Shown here: in pieces, positions 1-9,556 of the stretch
How the letters are laid out: each line of letters starts with the position of its first letter
Position numbering within the stretch: position 1 is the first letter of the stretch
Assembly (NCBI GenBank): GCA_902362365.1
Contig: CABIVQ010000001.1
Coordinates: forward strand, 62,001-126,000
DNA: 64,000 nt
DNA from: Clostridiaceae bacterium
GTDB lineage: Bacteria; Bacillota; Clostridia; Peptostreptococcales; Peptostreptococcaceae
Direction of reading: 5' to 3'
Position numbers and translations under genes: made by a program
The notes under the pieces: model-generated
What the model was told of the DNA's origin: nothing
Database searches by the model: none
Seen by the model: the letters and a program-made list of their open reading frames with translations, nothing else

Positions 1-1
1 C

Positions 2-319
2 GAAAAATACTATGGAAAATCTTGTGATGTAGATAAGCAGATTGGATTAGAGTGGGCTAGAATACCACATTTCTATTCAAACTTCTATGTATATAAATAT
101 GCGACAGGATTCTCTGCTGCGAGTGCGTTAAGTCAACAGATATTAACTGAAGGAGAGGCCGCAGTCCAAAGATATATAGGATTTTTAAAAAGTGGAGGTT
201 CAGACTATCCACTTAATCAATTAAGAGCTGCCGGCGTAGATATGGAAAAGAAAGAATCTGTAGATCAAGCATTAAGTGTATTTAGTGACTTAGTTGATAA
301 ATTAGAAGAAGAATTATAA
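2..319 (+). CDS. pepF: Oligoendopeptidase F, C-terminal fragment (cut by window edge)
   Basis: Only the last 105 residues are present; the gene runs off the left edge, so the zinc-binding HExxH helix is outside the window. The fragment contains FYVYKYATGFSAASALS, typical of the C-terminal helical part of M3-family oligoendopeptidase F, followed by the usual EAAVQRYIGFLKSGGS-like segment and an acidic tail ending LEEEL. PepF enzymes are cytoplasmic zinc peptidases that cut short peptides. The call is firm at family level; activity cannot be judged from this fragment. A hairpin follows directly, so this is the end of its transcript. Confidence 0.85.
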   Translation, partial: EKYYGKSCDVDKQIGLEWARIPHFYSNFYVYKYATGFSAASALSQQILTEGEAAVQRYIGFLKSGGSDYPLNQLRAAGVDMEKKESVDQALSVFSDLVDKLEEEL

Positions 320-325
320 AGATAT

Positions 326-372
326 AGGGCTGTATCAATATTGTATTAATGTTGATATATGCCCTGTTTTAT
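326..372 (+). terminator. Probable intrinsic terminator after pepF
   Basis: AGGGC (326-330) pairs with GCCCT (361-365), with inner pairing ATCAA/TTGAT, followed by a T-rich run GTTTTATATTTT. The loop is long and the stem interrupted, so strength is uncertain. Confidence 0.55.
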
Positions 373-402
373 ATTTTATAAATAAAGAAAGGGATAAATT
401 TT

Positions 403-942
403 ATGAGTGAACTATTTGATTTGTTTAAAACCTTTTGTAGAATAGGTGGATTAACCTTTGGAGGGGGGTATGCTATGCTTCCTATGTTGGAAAAAGAAGT
501 AGTAGAAAATAGAAAGTGGGCTACAAGTGAGGAGTTATTAGACTATTATGCAGTTGGGCAAACAACACCAGGAATCATAGCGGTGAATACGGCCACATTT
601 ATAGGATATAAAGTTAAGGGGATCATGGGAGCATTATTTGCAACTATGGGAGTTGTGTTTCCTTCTCTTGTAATAATTATGATTATAGCAACATCCTTAC
701 AAAGCTTTTCTAAATATGAAGTTGTACAAAATGCATTTTCTGGAATTAGAGTAGTGGTAGCAGTACTTATACTTAATGCGATTATAAAACTATGGAAAAA
801 TTCTGTTATTGATAAAGTAGGAATAGTTATTTTTGCCTTAACATTCATATGTGGAGCACTATTAAAAATTTCATCTATTTATATAGTTATTTCAGCAGCT
901 ATATTAGGACTAATAATTACGTATAGGAGAAATAAAGAATAA
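403..942 (+). CDS. Chromate transporter, N-terminal-type half (CHR domain)
   Basis: A 179-residue membrane protein with one CHR domain. The family signature GGLTFGGGYAMLPMLEKEVV lies near residues 15-34, and a second conserved stretch QTTPGIIAVNTATFIGY near residues 52-68. Short-chain chromate transporters of this size work as pairs, and the partner follows with a one-base overlap (TAATG). The family is named for chromate efflux, but in many anaerobes the real substrate is unknown. The ATG has a GAAAGGG site about 7 nt upstream. Family assignment is firm; the substrate is inferred only from the family name. Confidence 0.88.
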   Translation: MSELFDLFKTFCRIGGLTFGGGYAMLPMLEKEVVENRKWATSEELLDYYAVGQTTPGIIAVNTATFIGYKVKGIMGALFATMGVVFPSLVIIMIIATSLQSFSKYEVVQNAFSGIRVVVAVLILNAIIKLWKNSVIDKVGIVIFALTFICGALLKISSIYIVISAAILGLIITYRRNKE

Positions 943-1505
943 TGATTTATTTACAATTATTTTATGAATTTTTTAAAACAGGACTATTTGCAATAGGGGG
1001 AGGATTAGCAACACTACCTTTCTTATATGATATTGCAAGGAATTACCCTTGGTTTAGTGAATCAACACTTGCGGATATGTTAGCTATATCTCAATCAACA
1101 CCAGGTCCTATAGGCATAAATATGGCAACTTATGCAGGATTTAATGCAGGTGGAGTAATAGGGTCTATTGTGGCAACTACAGCATTAGTAATGCCTTCTT
1201 TTATAATAATTATTATAATTGCTCATTTCTTAAATAAATTTAGAGAAAGTAAGCAAGTTGAAGCTGTATTCTATAGTATAAGACCTGCAGTCACAGGTCT
1301 TATAGCAGTAGCATGGTTTGAAGTAATGAATATATCTATTTTAACTTTAAGTAAATTTATGGATACAAAGAATATAGTTAATATATTAGATTATAAAGCT
1401 CTAATTTTGTTTATATCAGTATTCTTTATGTCTAGAAATTGGAAGAGACATCCTGTTATATTCTTATTAATAGGAGCAGTTGCGGGAATTTTATTCAAAT
1501 TATAG
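942..1505 (+). CDS. Chromate transporter, C-terminal-type half (CHR domain)
   Basis: A 187-residue second CHR-domain protein, translationally coupled to the first half by TAATG. Conserved features are GLFAIGGGLATLPFLYDIA near residues 14-32 and QSTPGPIGINMATYAGF near residues 51-67. Several hydrophobic segments follow, including one rich in isoleucine near residue 90. The two halves together match one long-chain ChrA protein and probably form a heterodimer in the membrane. No metal-responsive regulator is adjacent. Confidence 0.88.
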   Translation: MIYLQLFYEFFKTGLFAIGGGLATLPFLYDIARNYPWFSESTLADMLAISQSTPGPIGINMATYAGFNAGGVIGSIVATTALVMPSFIIIIIIAHFLNKFRESKQVEAVFYSIRPAVTGLIAVAWFEVMNISILTLSKFMDTKNIVNILDYKALILFISVFFMSRNWKRHPVIFLLIGAVAGILFKL

Positions 1506-1510
1506 TATAT

Positions 1511-1556
1511 TTACATAGTCTTAACAATATTTACTTCTATTTAACTAATTCATAAT
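1511..1556 (+). promoter_or_regulatory. Pho-box-like direct repeats and -10 element of pstS
   Basis: Four hexamers start exactly 10 bp apart: TTACAT (1511), TTAACA (1521), TTACTT (1531), TTAACT (1541). A CATAAT -10-like hexamer sits at 1551, four bases after the last repeat. PhoP in Bacillus and relatives binds TTAACA-like direct repeats at about this spacing and can replace a -35 box. The same layout recurs before pstC (2561-2605), which strengthens the call. The regulator itself is not in the window. Confidence 0.72.
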
Positions 1557-1637
1557 ATTTAGTTAACAAAAGATTTGTATTATTGAAATGTAAAGAAAAG
1601 CCAATAATACAAATTATAATATATCGGGGGTAATGAA

Positions 1638-2474
1638 ATGTTTAAGAAAAAAGTATTAGCATTATTATCAAGTACAATATTAGTTGCAGGACTAGCTGTA
1701 GGATGTGGATCTAATTCAGGAGTTGATGCTAAAAGTGATAAAGAAACAAAAGTAACAGTATCAGGATCTACTTCAGTAGGATCACCAATGGAAAAATTAG
1801 CAGAAGCTTTTGAAGGTAAAAATTCAGGTGTTAAAGTTGAAGTTCAGCAATTAGGTTCTTCAGCAGGAATAAAAAATGCTATAGAAGGTGTATCTGAAAT
1901 AGGAATGTCTTCAAGAGATTTAAAAGATGAAGAGAAAAGCTCGGGATTAAAAGAAACTATAATAGCAACTGATGGTATAGCTGTCATAACTAATAAAGCA
2001 AATAAGGTTACTGATTTAACTTTAGATCAAGTAAAAGATATATATACAGGAAAGATAACAAACTGGAAAGAAGTCGGTGGAGAAGATGCTCCGATAGTAG
2101 TTGTTTCAAGAGAAGATGGTTCAGGAACTAGAGATGGATTCCAAGAAAAAGTAGGATTTGAATCAGAGGAGTTAATAAAAGATGCTCAAATAAGTGATGG
2201 TTCAGGAAACATAAAATCTACTGTTGAGGGGAATGTAAATGCAATAGGTTACATATCTTTTGGGTATGTTGATGAAGCTGTGAATGCTGTAAAAGTTGAT
2301 GGAGTAGAAATAAACCATGAAACTGTTGCAAACAATGAATATGTAATAGCAAGACCATTTATATTAGTAAATAAAGATGGTATATCTGATAATGCACAAG
2401 CTTTAATTGACTTTATATTAAGCGATGAAGGACAAAGTATATTAGAAGAAAAAGGGTTCATAAGAGTAAAATAA
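1638..2474 (+). CDS. pstS: Phosphate ABC transporter, phosphate-binding lipoprotein PstS
   Basis: A 278-residue secreted lipoprotein with a lysine-rich start, a hydrophobic core and a lipobox-like VAGLAVGC, so Cys near residue 23 should be acylated and anchor it outside the membrane. The mature part carries SGSTSVGSPM near residue 45 and REDGSGTRDGF near residue 160, both phosphate-contacting segments in PstS proteins. It delivers phosphate to PstCA-PstB encoded downstream. A GGGGG ribosome site precedes the ATG by 7 nt. The gene has its own terminator and is separated from pstC by 233 nt, so binding protein and permease can be expressed at different levels. Confidence 0.95.
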   Translation: MFKKKVLALLSSTILVAGLAVGCGSNSGVDAKSDKETKVTVSGSTSVGSPMEKLAEAFEGKNSGVKVEVQQLGSSAGIKNAIEGVSEIGMSSRDLKDEEKSSGLKETIIATDGIAVITNKANKVTDLTLDQVKDIYTGKITNWKEVGGEDAPIVVVSREDGSGTRDGFQEKVGFESEELIKDAQISDGSGNIKSTVEGNVNAIGYISFGYVDEAVNAVKVDGVEINHETVANNEYVIARPFILVNKDGISDNAQALIDFILSDEGQSILEEKGFIRVK

Positions 2475-2498
2475 TATAGATTTCCACTAAATTAAAAA

Positions 2499-2541
2499 AG
2501 GGCTATTTTAAGAAGTGCTGATTCTTAAAATAGCTCTTTTT
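2499..2541 (+). terminator. Terminator between pstS and pstC
   Basis: A near-perfect 14-bp stem (GGCTATTTTAAGAA, 2501-2514, with TTCTTAAAATAGCTC, 2521-2535, one G-U) is followed by TTTTTAT. It lies 25 nt after pstS and before the pstC Pho boxes. Confidence 0.85.
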
Positions 2542-2560
2542 ATGTAATGTAAAATGCATG

Positions 2561-2605
2561 TTAAAACTATGTAATATTTTTACCTTTAATTAACCTGGAT
2601 ATAAT
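2561..2605 (+). promoter_or_regulatory. Pho-box-like repeats and -10 element of pstCAB-phoU
   Basis: TTAAAA (2561), TGTAAT (2570), TTACCT (2580) and TTAACC (2590) are phased at about 10 bp and end four bases before a perfect TATAAT at 2600-2605. The final two hexamers and the 4-nt gap to the -10 match the pstS promoter. There is no recognisable -35 box, as expected where PhoP-type activators bind. Confidence 0.72.
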
Positions 2606-2707
2606 TTAGATTTAACTTTTCTACTATATTATTAAATTAAAGAAAAACATTTTGAATATAAACATAAGAAACTTATTTTAAATAGTGAAAAAGTGGGAGG
2701 TTGTTTT

Positions 2708-3625
2708 ATGTCAGTTGAATCTCAAGCTGTAGGCATAAAGAAAAAATACAAAAATAGAAATAATAAAGGTAAATATATAGCGGAAAGTGTAGCAAAGAAT
2801 ATATTTTTTATGAGTGCATTAGTTGCAGTAGTGAGTTTATTACTAATAATAGGATTTGTATTTTATAAAGGGTTAACACCATTCATATCCAAAGGATATT
2901 CATTTACAGCTTTTTTAACAGGAGTTGATTGGTTACCTTCATCAGATAAATTTGGAATATTACCAATGATCGTAGCTTCATTAATAGCTACAGTAGGATC
3001 ATTAATTATAGGAGTACCAGTAGGAATTTTAACTGCAGTATTTATAGCGGAAATAGCTCCTAAAAAAGTGGCTAAACTAATGTCACCAGCGGTAGAACTT
3101 TTAGCAGGTATACCATCAGTATTATATGGTATATTTGGTTTAGCATTTATAGTTCCAGCTATACAAAATATATTTAATCTACCTAAAGGGCAGAGTTTAT
3201 TAGCAGTAATAATAGTTTTATCAATAATGATGTTACCAACAATAATATCTGTATCAGAAACGGCAATAAGAGCAGTACCTAGAGCGTACAAAGAAGGTTC
3301 ATTAGCATTAGGTGCTTCAAAAATAGAAACAATATTTAAAGTTGTTTTACCAGCTGCAAAGTCAGGAATACTAGCAGCAGTAGTATTAGGAATCGGTAGA
3401 GCATTAGGTGAAACAATGGCAGTAATATTAGTAGCAGGTAATTCACCTATGATACCAAGTTCTTTAATGGATAGTATAAGACCACTTACAACAAATATAG
3501 CTCTTGAAATGGGATATGCATTTGGAACTCATCAAGAAATGCTATTTGCAACAGGAGTAGTATTATTCTCATTCATATTAATTTTAAATCTAATATTAAA
3601 TAAATTATCTAAGGAGGTAGATTAA
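2708..3625 (+). CDS. pstC: Phosphate ABC transporter permease PstC
   Basis: A 305-residue inner-membrane permease with six hydrophobic segments. The coupling loop has the EAA-type motif EGSLALGASKIETIFKVVLP near residues 195-215, which contacts PstB. I start it at ATG 2708, which has GGGAGG at 2695-2700 at good spacing; an in-frame GTG at 2693 would overlap that ribosome site. It forms the channel with PstA, encoded two bases after its stop. The N-terminus is lysine-rich and cytoplasmic. Confidence 0.94.
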   Translation: MSVESQAVGIKKKYKNRNNKGKYIAESVAKNIFFMSALVAVVSLLLIIGFVFYKGLTPFISKGYSFTAFLTGVDWLPSSDKFGILPMIVASLIATVGSLIIGVPVGILTAVFIAEIAPKKVAKLMSPAVELLAGIPSVLYGIFGLAFIVPAIQNIFNLPKGQSLLAVIIVLSIMMLPTIISVSETAIRAVPRAYKEGSLALGASKIETIFKVVLPAAKSGILAAVVLGIGRALGETMAVILVAGNSPMIPSSLMDSIRPLTTNIALEMGYAFGTHQEMLFATGVVLFSFILILNLILNKLSKEVD

Positions 3626-3626
3626 G

Positions 3627-4451
3627 ATGAGAAAATTTAAAGAAAACATACTAAAGTTTTTAATCTATCTATCAGCAATATTTACGGTAGGAACACTAGC
3701 AATAATAGTAGGATATATATTTGCAAAGGGAATTGGTAAGCTTAATTTACATTTTTTAATAAGTGATTATTCATCTTCGGGAGATGGTGGTATATTACCG
3801 ATGATTGTTAGTACGGTATATATGGTTGGAGTATCTATAGCAATAGCAACACCAATAGGAATATTAGCAGCAATATATATGCAAGAATATGCAAAACAAG
3901 GTAAATTAGTAAAAGCAATAAGATTTGCAACAGAAAGTTTAGCAGGAATACCATCTATAATATATGGGTTATTCGGAGGTATTTTCTTTGTTACAGTATT
4001 AAAGTTAAGTTTCTCTATTTTATCAGGAGCACTAACAGTTGCAATAATAATATTACCTTTAATAATAAGAACTACAGAAGAAGCTTTAAAAACTGTACCA
4101 AAATCATATAGAGAGGCATCATTAGCTCTTGGATCAACAAAGTTCCAAACTCTTTATAAAGTAGTGCTTCCAAGTGCAGTACCAGGAATATTATCAGGAA
4201 TAATACTATCAGTAGGTCGTGTTATTGGAGAATCAGCAGCAATATTTTTAACAGCGGGAACTGTTGCACAAATGCCTTCAGGTATATTTGACAGTGCGAG
4301 AACATTAACTGTACATGCTTATCTTTTAACTAAAGAATCTGGAGATATTCAAACAGCTGCAGCTTTAGGTATAGTATTGATATTTATAGTATTAACTTTA
4401 AATACAATAGCAAAAGTAATAGCAAAGAAATTAAATAAAGCAAACTACTAA
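3627..4451 (+). CDS. pstA: Phosphate ABC transporter permease PstA
   Basis: A 274-residue permease paired with PstC. The EAA-type loop EASLALGSTKFQTLYKVVLP near residues 160-180 mirrors that of PstC, and GGILPMIVSTVYMVG opens the core domain near residue 54. The AAGGAGG ribosome site lies in the last codons of pstC, so the two are probably translationally coupled and made in equal amounts. Membrane topology is that of the family, about six segments. Confidence 0.94.
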   Translation: MRKFKENILKFLIYLSAIFTVGTLAIIVGYIFAKGIGKLNLHFLISDYSSSGDGGILPMIVSTVYMVGVSIAIATPIGILAAIYMQEYAKQGKLVKAIRFATESLAGIPSIIYGLFGGIFFVTVLKLSFSILSGALTVAIIILPLIIRTTEEALKTVPKSYREASLALGSTKFQTLYKVVLPSAVPGILSGIILSVGRVIGESAAIFLTAGTVAQMPSGIFDSARTLTVHAYLLTKESGDIQTAAALGIVLIFIVLTLNTIAKVIAKKLNKANY

Positions 4452-4520
4452 AATTTATATAAATTCAATATGAACTCATTAAAAGTGATAATTTAAATAA
4501 TATGTCTAAGAGGTGAAGAT

Positions 4521-5285
4521 ATGAGTATAATCGATTCAACAAAATTAAATGTAAAAGATTTAGAACTATTTTATGGAGACAATAAAGCATTAAAAGGTAT
4601 AAATATGAATATAAAGTCTAATAGAGTAACAGCTCTTATAGGACCTTCTGGATGTGGAAAATCAACATTCTTAAGAACGCTAAATAGAATGAATGATTTA
4701 ATAGATAATGTAACAATAAAAGGTTTAGTAGAAGTAGATGGCGAAGATATATATAAATCTGATGATGTTATAAAACTAAGAACTAAGGTAGGAATGGTAT
4801 TTCAAAAACCAAATCCATTTCCTATGAGTATATATGATAACGTAGCTTATGGCCCTAGAACACATGGGATAAAAGATAAAAAAGAGCTAGATAAAATCGT
4901 AGAAGAAAGTTTAAAAGGAGCTGCAATTTGGGATGAAGTTAAGGACAGGCTTAAGTCTTCAGCTCTTGGATTATCAGGTGGGCAACAACAACGTATATGT
5001 ATAGCAAGAGCTATAGCCATGAAACCTGAAGTTATACTTATGGATGAGCCAACATCCGCATTAGACCCAATATCTACATTAAAGGTAGAAGAGCTTATTG
5101 AAAATTTAAAAAAACAATATACAATTATAATTGTAACTCATAATATGCAACAAGCTGCTCGTATTTCTGATGACACAGGATTTTTCCTAAATGGAGAATT
5201 AGTAGAGTTTAATGAAACAAAGACTATCTTTACTAATCCATTTGATAAACGTACAGAGGACTATATCACTGGAAGATTCGGATAA
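4521..5285 (+). CDS. pstB: Phosphate ABC transporter ATPase PstB
   Basis: A 254-residue ATPase of the usual PstB length. Walker A is GPSGCGKST near residue 41, the Q-loop [15 protein letters not shown] near residue 93, the ABC signature LSGGQQQR near residue 151, Walker [13 protein letters not shown] near residue 171 and the switch histidine in IVTHNMQQA near residue 206. [14 protein letters not shown] is characteristic of PstB rather than other importers. It energises phosphate uptake by PstCA. It follows pstA by 69 nt with an AGAGGTG site. Confidence 0.95.
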   Translation: MSIIDSTKLNVKDLELFYGDNKALKGINMNIKSNRVTALIGPSGCGKSTFLRTLNRMNDLIDNVTIKGLVEVDGEDIYKSDDVIKLRTKVGMVFQKPNPFPMSIYDNVAYGPRTHGIKDKKELDKIVEESLKGAAIWDEVKDRLKSSALGLSGGQQQRICIARAIAMKPEVILMDEPTSALDPISTLKVEELIENLKKQYTIIIVTHNMQQAARISDDTGFFLNGELVEFNETKTIFTNPFDKRTEDYITGRFG

Positions 5286-5321
5286 AAGTAAGGGGTTAAA
5301 AATTTATAAAGGAGAACGGGT

Positions 5322-5975
5322 ATGATTGTAACAAAATTAGAATTTAATATAAACACTCTTAAGGAGTATGCAGTTAGAATGGTTGAAAAATGTGAAGAGG
5401 CTGTTTCTCTATCTGTTAATAGTTTAGTAGATCAGGATTTAGATTGTGCGAAAAAGGTTATAAAACTTGATGAAGATATAGATACACTAAGAGAATATAT
5501 AAGAGACAGAAGCATAGAATTAATGGTACTAAAGCAACCAATGGCTAGAGACTTAAGGGAAATATATGCTTTAAGCAATATAGCTATAGAGTTAGAGCGA
5601 ATAGGGGACTATGCTGAAAATATAGCTGAAGAAACATTAGCTATAGGTAATGAAGAGCATATAATAAATTTGGATGAAATCTTAAAAATGTCTAATGTAT
5701 GCTTAAGCATGCTTAGCGATATTAAAAAATCTCTAATTGAGTGTGATGAAAAGTTAGCTTATGATATCGCTACGAGAGATGATGTCATAGATAAAGCATA
5801 TGAAGAATCAAGAAAAAAATATATAAGTAAAATGTGCGAAAGCTCTAATCATGTAGATCAAGGTACTAGATTTTTATTTGTAGGAAGATATCTTGAAAGA
5901 ATTGGAGATCATATAACAAACATATGTGAAAAAATTATATATGTTGCAAATGGAAAAATGATAGAAATTCAGTAA
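5322..5975 (+). CDS. phoU: Phosphate uptake and signalling regulator PhoU
   Basis: A 217-residue all-helical protein made of two similar three-helix bundles. The paired signature is ALSNIAIELERIGDYAENIAEE near residues 86-107 and FVGRYLERIGDHITNICEKI near residues 186-205. PhoU restrains the Pst transporter and, where present, the PhoR kinase when phosphate is plentiful. It is last in the operon, as in many bacteria. The stop codon is followed at once by structured repeat A, which probably ends the transcript. Confidence 0.93.
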   Translation: MIVTKLEFNINTLKEYAVRMVEKCEEAVSLSVNSLVDQDLDCAKKVIKLDEDIDTLREYIRDRSIELMVLKQPMARDLREIYALSNIAIELERIGDYAENIAEETLAIGNEEHIINLDEILKMSNVCLSMLSDIKKSLIECDEKLAYDIATRDDVIDKAYEESRKKYISKMCESSNHVDQGTRFLFVGRYLERIGDHITNICEKIIYVANGKMIEIQ

Positions 5976-6088
5976 GTGTGATGATGAAAGCTCAGACTGA
6001 AATATAAAAATACCAGATAAGCAGCTGGGAAAATGCTGCAAATGTCTGGTATTTTTATATTTAGCCCTATGCTTTTTTATTATCACAC
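5976..6088 (+). repeat. Dispersed nested-palindrome element, copy A
   Basis: The element begins at the first base after the phoU stop. The outer arms are GTGTGATGAT (5976-5985) and ATTATCACAC (6079-6088), extended by AAAGC/GCTTT. The inner stem is a perfect 16 bp: 6002-6017 with 6045-6060. The apex carries GCAGC (6021-6025) and GCTGC (6035-6039) around TGGGAAAAT. Copies B (14867-14996) and C (34824-34971) share the AGCTC start and the GCAGCTGAAAAxATGCTGC-like apex but have different stem sequences. It probably acts as an RNA hairpin at the transcript end; its identity is unknown to me. Confidence 0.7.
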
Positions 6089-6278
6089 CTACTAAATTGT
6101 TCTAGGCTAATGATAAAAAATTAAAAATTTAAGTGAAAATAAGAAATAGAGTAAAGTAAAAAAATATTTTACAGAAAATTAAAAAAATTATTAAGGAATT
6201 AGGTATTAAGTATTGGAAAATCTTTATCTAAAGTATACAATATAAAAGAGTTAGAAAATAAAACAATTAGGGGTGTAG

Positions 6279-7685
<1,407 letters not shown>

Positions 7686-7740
7686 TAGTTATGTTTGATT
7701 TACAATAACAATAGATTATGTTAGAATATAGTCGCATAAA

Positions 7741-7804
7741 ACATATATAAATTCATAGAATGATTGAATGGTTCTACCAACTGCCGTATCAGTTGATTAT
7801 ATGT
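7741..7804 (+). promoter_or_regulatory. Purine riboswitch aptamer, adenine-type core
   Basis: A 64-nt element with the purine aptamer layout. P1 is ACATATA (7741-7747) with TATATGT (7798-7804). P2 is ATTCA/TGAAT-like with loop TAGAATGAT. The J2/3 segment is GGTTCTACCA. P3 is AACTG/CAGTT with loop CCGTAT, and J3/1 reads GATTAT. The base at the ligand-pairing position is U, as in adenine riboswitches, rather than C as in guanine ones. It lies 85 nt upstream of the HD-domain gene. TACCAACTG (7775-7783) of the aptamer is complementary to CAGTTGGTA (7842-7850), a likely switching helix. Ligand choice is inferred from this one base. Confidence 0.8.
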
Positions 7805-7888
7805 TTTCCTTATTGGAATAACTGTATCAATTTTGGTATGCCAGTTGGTATTTATATGCAAAAATATAAATTCATAGGAGAAATAAAT

Positions 7889-8434
7889 ATGGCAGATTAT
7901 ATGAAGACATTTTCAAAAGTAAATTTTTCACCATTGCTTCCGAATAAAGATAATATTTTAATTGATGATATTGCTCATGCACTATCGCTTATGTGCAGAG
8001 CAAATGGGCATTTTCCAGAATTTTATTCAGTTGCACAACATAGTATTTTCTGTTGTGAGGAAGCGATACAAAGGGGATATAGTAATAAGATTGCATTAGC
8101 ATGTTTGTTACATGATGCTAGTGAAGCATATATTGCAGATATAACTAGGCCAGTAAAGAAATATTTAAATAAGTATCTAGAAATAGAGATGTCATTACAA
8201 AATGAGATTTATGAAAAGTATCTTAAAGCTAAATTAACTTATGAAGAACAAAAAATGATAGATTCAGTTGATAACACTCTACTATATCATGAATTTATTC
8301 ATTATACAGGAATAGAATTAGAGGTAGAAAAAAGTGACCTGCTAAGCAAGCCGATTTTTAAATTTGAGGAGTTTGCCTCAGTAGAAAGTAGATATAAAGA
8401 ACTATTTTATAAATTAACAAACATTGATAATTAG
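7889..8434 (+). CDS. HD-domain phosphohydrolase, nucleotidase-like (YfdR/YfbR type)
   Basis: A 181-residue protein with HD-superfamily metal ligands: VAQHSIFCC near residue 50, LLHDASEAYIADI near residue 76 and a later Asp in IDSVDNTLLYHE. Relatives include 5'-deoxyribonucleotidases and phage YfdR-like proteins. The start is ATG 7889, with AGGAG at 7877-7881; a longer in-frame start at 7760 would lie inside the purine riboswitch and is rejected. Control by a purine aptamer supports a role in purine nucleotide breakdown or salvage, but the substrate is not shown. Confidence 0.82.
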   Translation: MADYMKTFSKVNFSPLLPNKDNILIDDIAHALSLMCRANGHFPEFYSVAQHSIFCCEEAIQRGYSNKIALACLLHDASEAYIADITRPVKKYLNKYLEIEMSLQNEIYEKYLKAKLTYEEQKMIDSVDNTLLYHEFIHYTGIELEVEKSDLLSKPIFKFEEFASVESRYKELFYKLTNIDN

Positions 8435-8446
8435 AAATTTTACTAA

Positions 8447-8483
8447 TAAAAGCATGTAGAATGGTTACGTGCTTTTATTTTTT
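8447..8483 (+). terminator. Intrinsic terminator after the HD-domain gene
   Basis: AAAAGCATGTA (8448-8458) pairs with TACGTGCTTTT (8464-8474), followed by ATTTTTTT. Confidence 0.88.
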
Positions 8484-8618
8484 TATGAGAAATCTTACTA
8501 AAAAATAGCGTAGAATAAAATGGAATATTGCTTAGTGACTACCATATTTTTTTTTTATAGATTATACTATATAGGTGAAAAATATAAATAACCATAGTTA
8601 TATCAGGAGGTTTTATCA

Positions 8619-9488
8619 TTGAAGTTTAAGTTGGGCATGAGGAATATCAAAAGTGGTATAGCAGTTATGCTTTGCTGTATTTTAGGACAATACGTTATTG
8701 AAAATTTATTCTTTGCCGTTGTAGCGTGTGCAATATCAGTGCAAGGTACAGTGAAGGGATCTGTAAAAGCAGGCTTAGGTAGAGTAAAAGGAACTATGTT
8801 AGGTGGTTTGATTGGATATTTAACAGTTCTTATTAAGCCAGGAGATCCTATTTTATGTGGTCTAGGTGTAATGGCAGTTATATATGGATGTACTGCTTTA
8901 AAGAGTCCGGGACTTGTAGTATCTTTAGTAACATTTTCAGCTATACACTTAGGCAATATAGGAACCATAGATCCAGCATATTATGCAATACATAGAGTTA
9001 TAGATACATCAATGGGAGTAGTTTTTGGAGTAGCAGTAAACTGTTTATTTGCAAGACCAGATTATTTTGAGAATACAATGAATGAATTTATAAAGATGGA
9101 AAAGCTATCAAAAGAGTTTATAAAATTAAGGATAATAAACAATGAACATTTTGATATAGAAAAGTATGGTTTAGCATTTAATAAACTAGAAAGTGTATAT
9201 TCAAAATTTCTAGACGAATTAGATTTTACTAAAAATAATGTAAATACGGATCAACTAGAAGAATCAATCGGAGTATGTGAGCAAATATATTTTCATATGA
9301 AGTCGATAGAGCTATTAGAAAAAAAATTATATCTTAATAAGAAAAACTATAAAATACTTAAGAAATTCTATAAGGGTGAAGACTTTGATTGGGAGATAGA
9401 CGATACCAAAAGTCCAGTCTTTAATTTTCACTTAGAAAAAATAATACAAAAGATAGATCAATTAAACTCTTTAAATAATTTCAAATAA
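8619..9488 (+). CDS. Aromatic acid exporter family protein (ArAE_1/FUSC-like)
   Basis: A 289-residue protein whose first 150 residues hold about four to five hydrophobic helices, with the family segment VQGTVKGSVKAGLGRVKGTMLGG near residues 43-65. The last 130 residues are soluble and helical. It resembles small ArAE_1 proteins, which carry one membrane domain and are thought to work as oligomers. Substrates of this branch are unknown. The start is TTG 8619, with AGGAGG at 8605-8610 giving ideal spacing. No partner gene lies next to it. Confidence 0.82.
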   Translation: MKFKLGMRNIKSGIAVMLCCILGQYVIENLFFAVVACAISVQGTVKGSVKAGLGRVKGTMLGGLIGYLTVLIKPGDPILCGLGVMAVIYGCTALKSPGLVVSLVTFSAIHLGNIGTIDPAYYAIHRVIDTSMGVVFGVAVNCLFARPDYFENTMNEFIKMEKLSKEFIKLRIINNEHFDIEKYGLAFNKLESVYSKFLDELDFTKNNVNTDQLEESIGVCEQIYFHMKSIELLEKKLYLNKKNYKILKKFYKGEDFDWEIDDTKSPVFNFHLEKIIQKIDQLNSLNNFK

Positions 9489-9556
9489 CAACTCATAAAT
9501 AAAATGCAGTACCTCTACAAATATTAGATATATAAGTCAATTAAAGGAGGTACTGT

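Noticed and set aside
2693..2707. GTG start of PstC at 2693
   Set aside because: It overlaps the GGGAGG ribosome site that serves ATG 2708.
7760..7888. N-terminal extension of the HD-domain protein from an ATG at 7760
   Set aside because: It lies inside the purine riboswitch, reads like non-coding sequence, and the ATG at 7889 has a proper AGGAG site and the family N-terminus.
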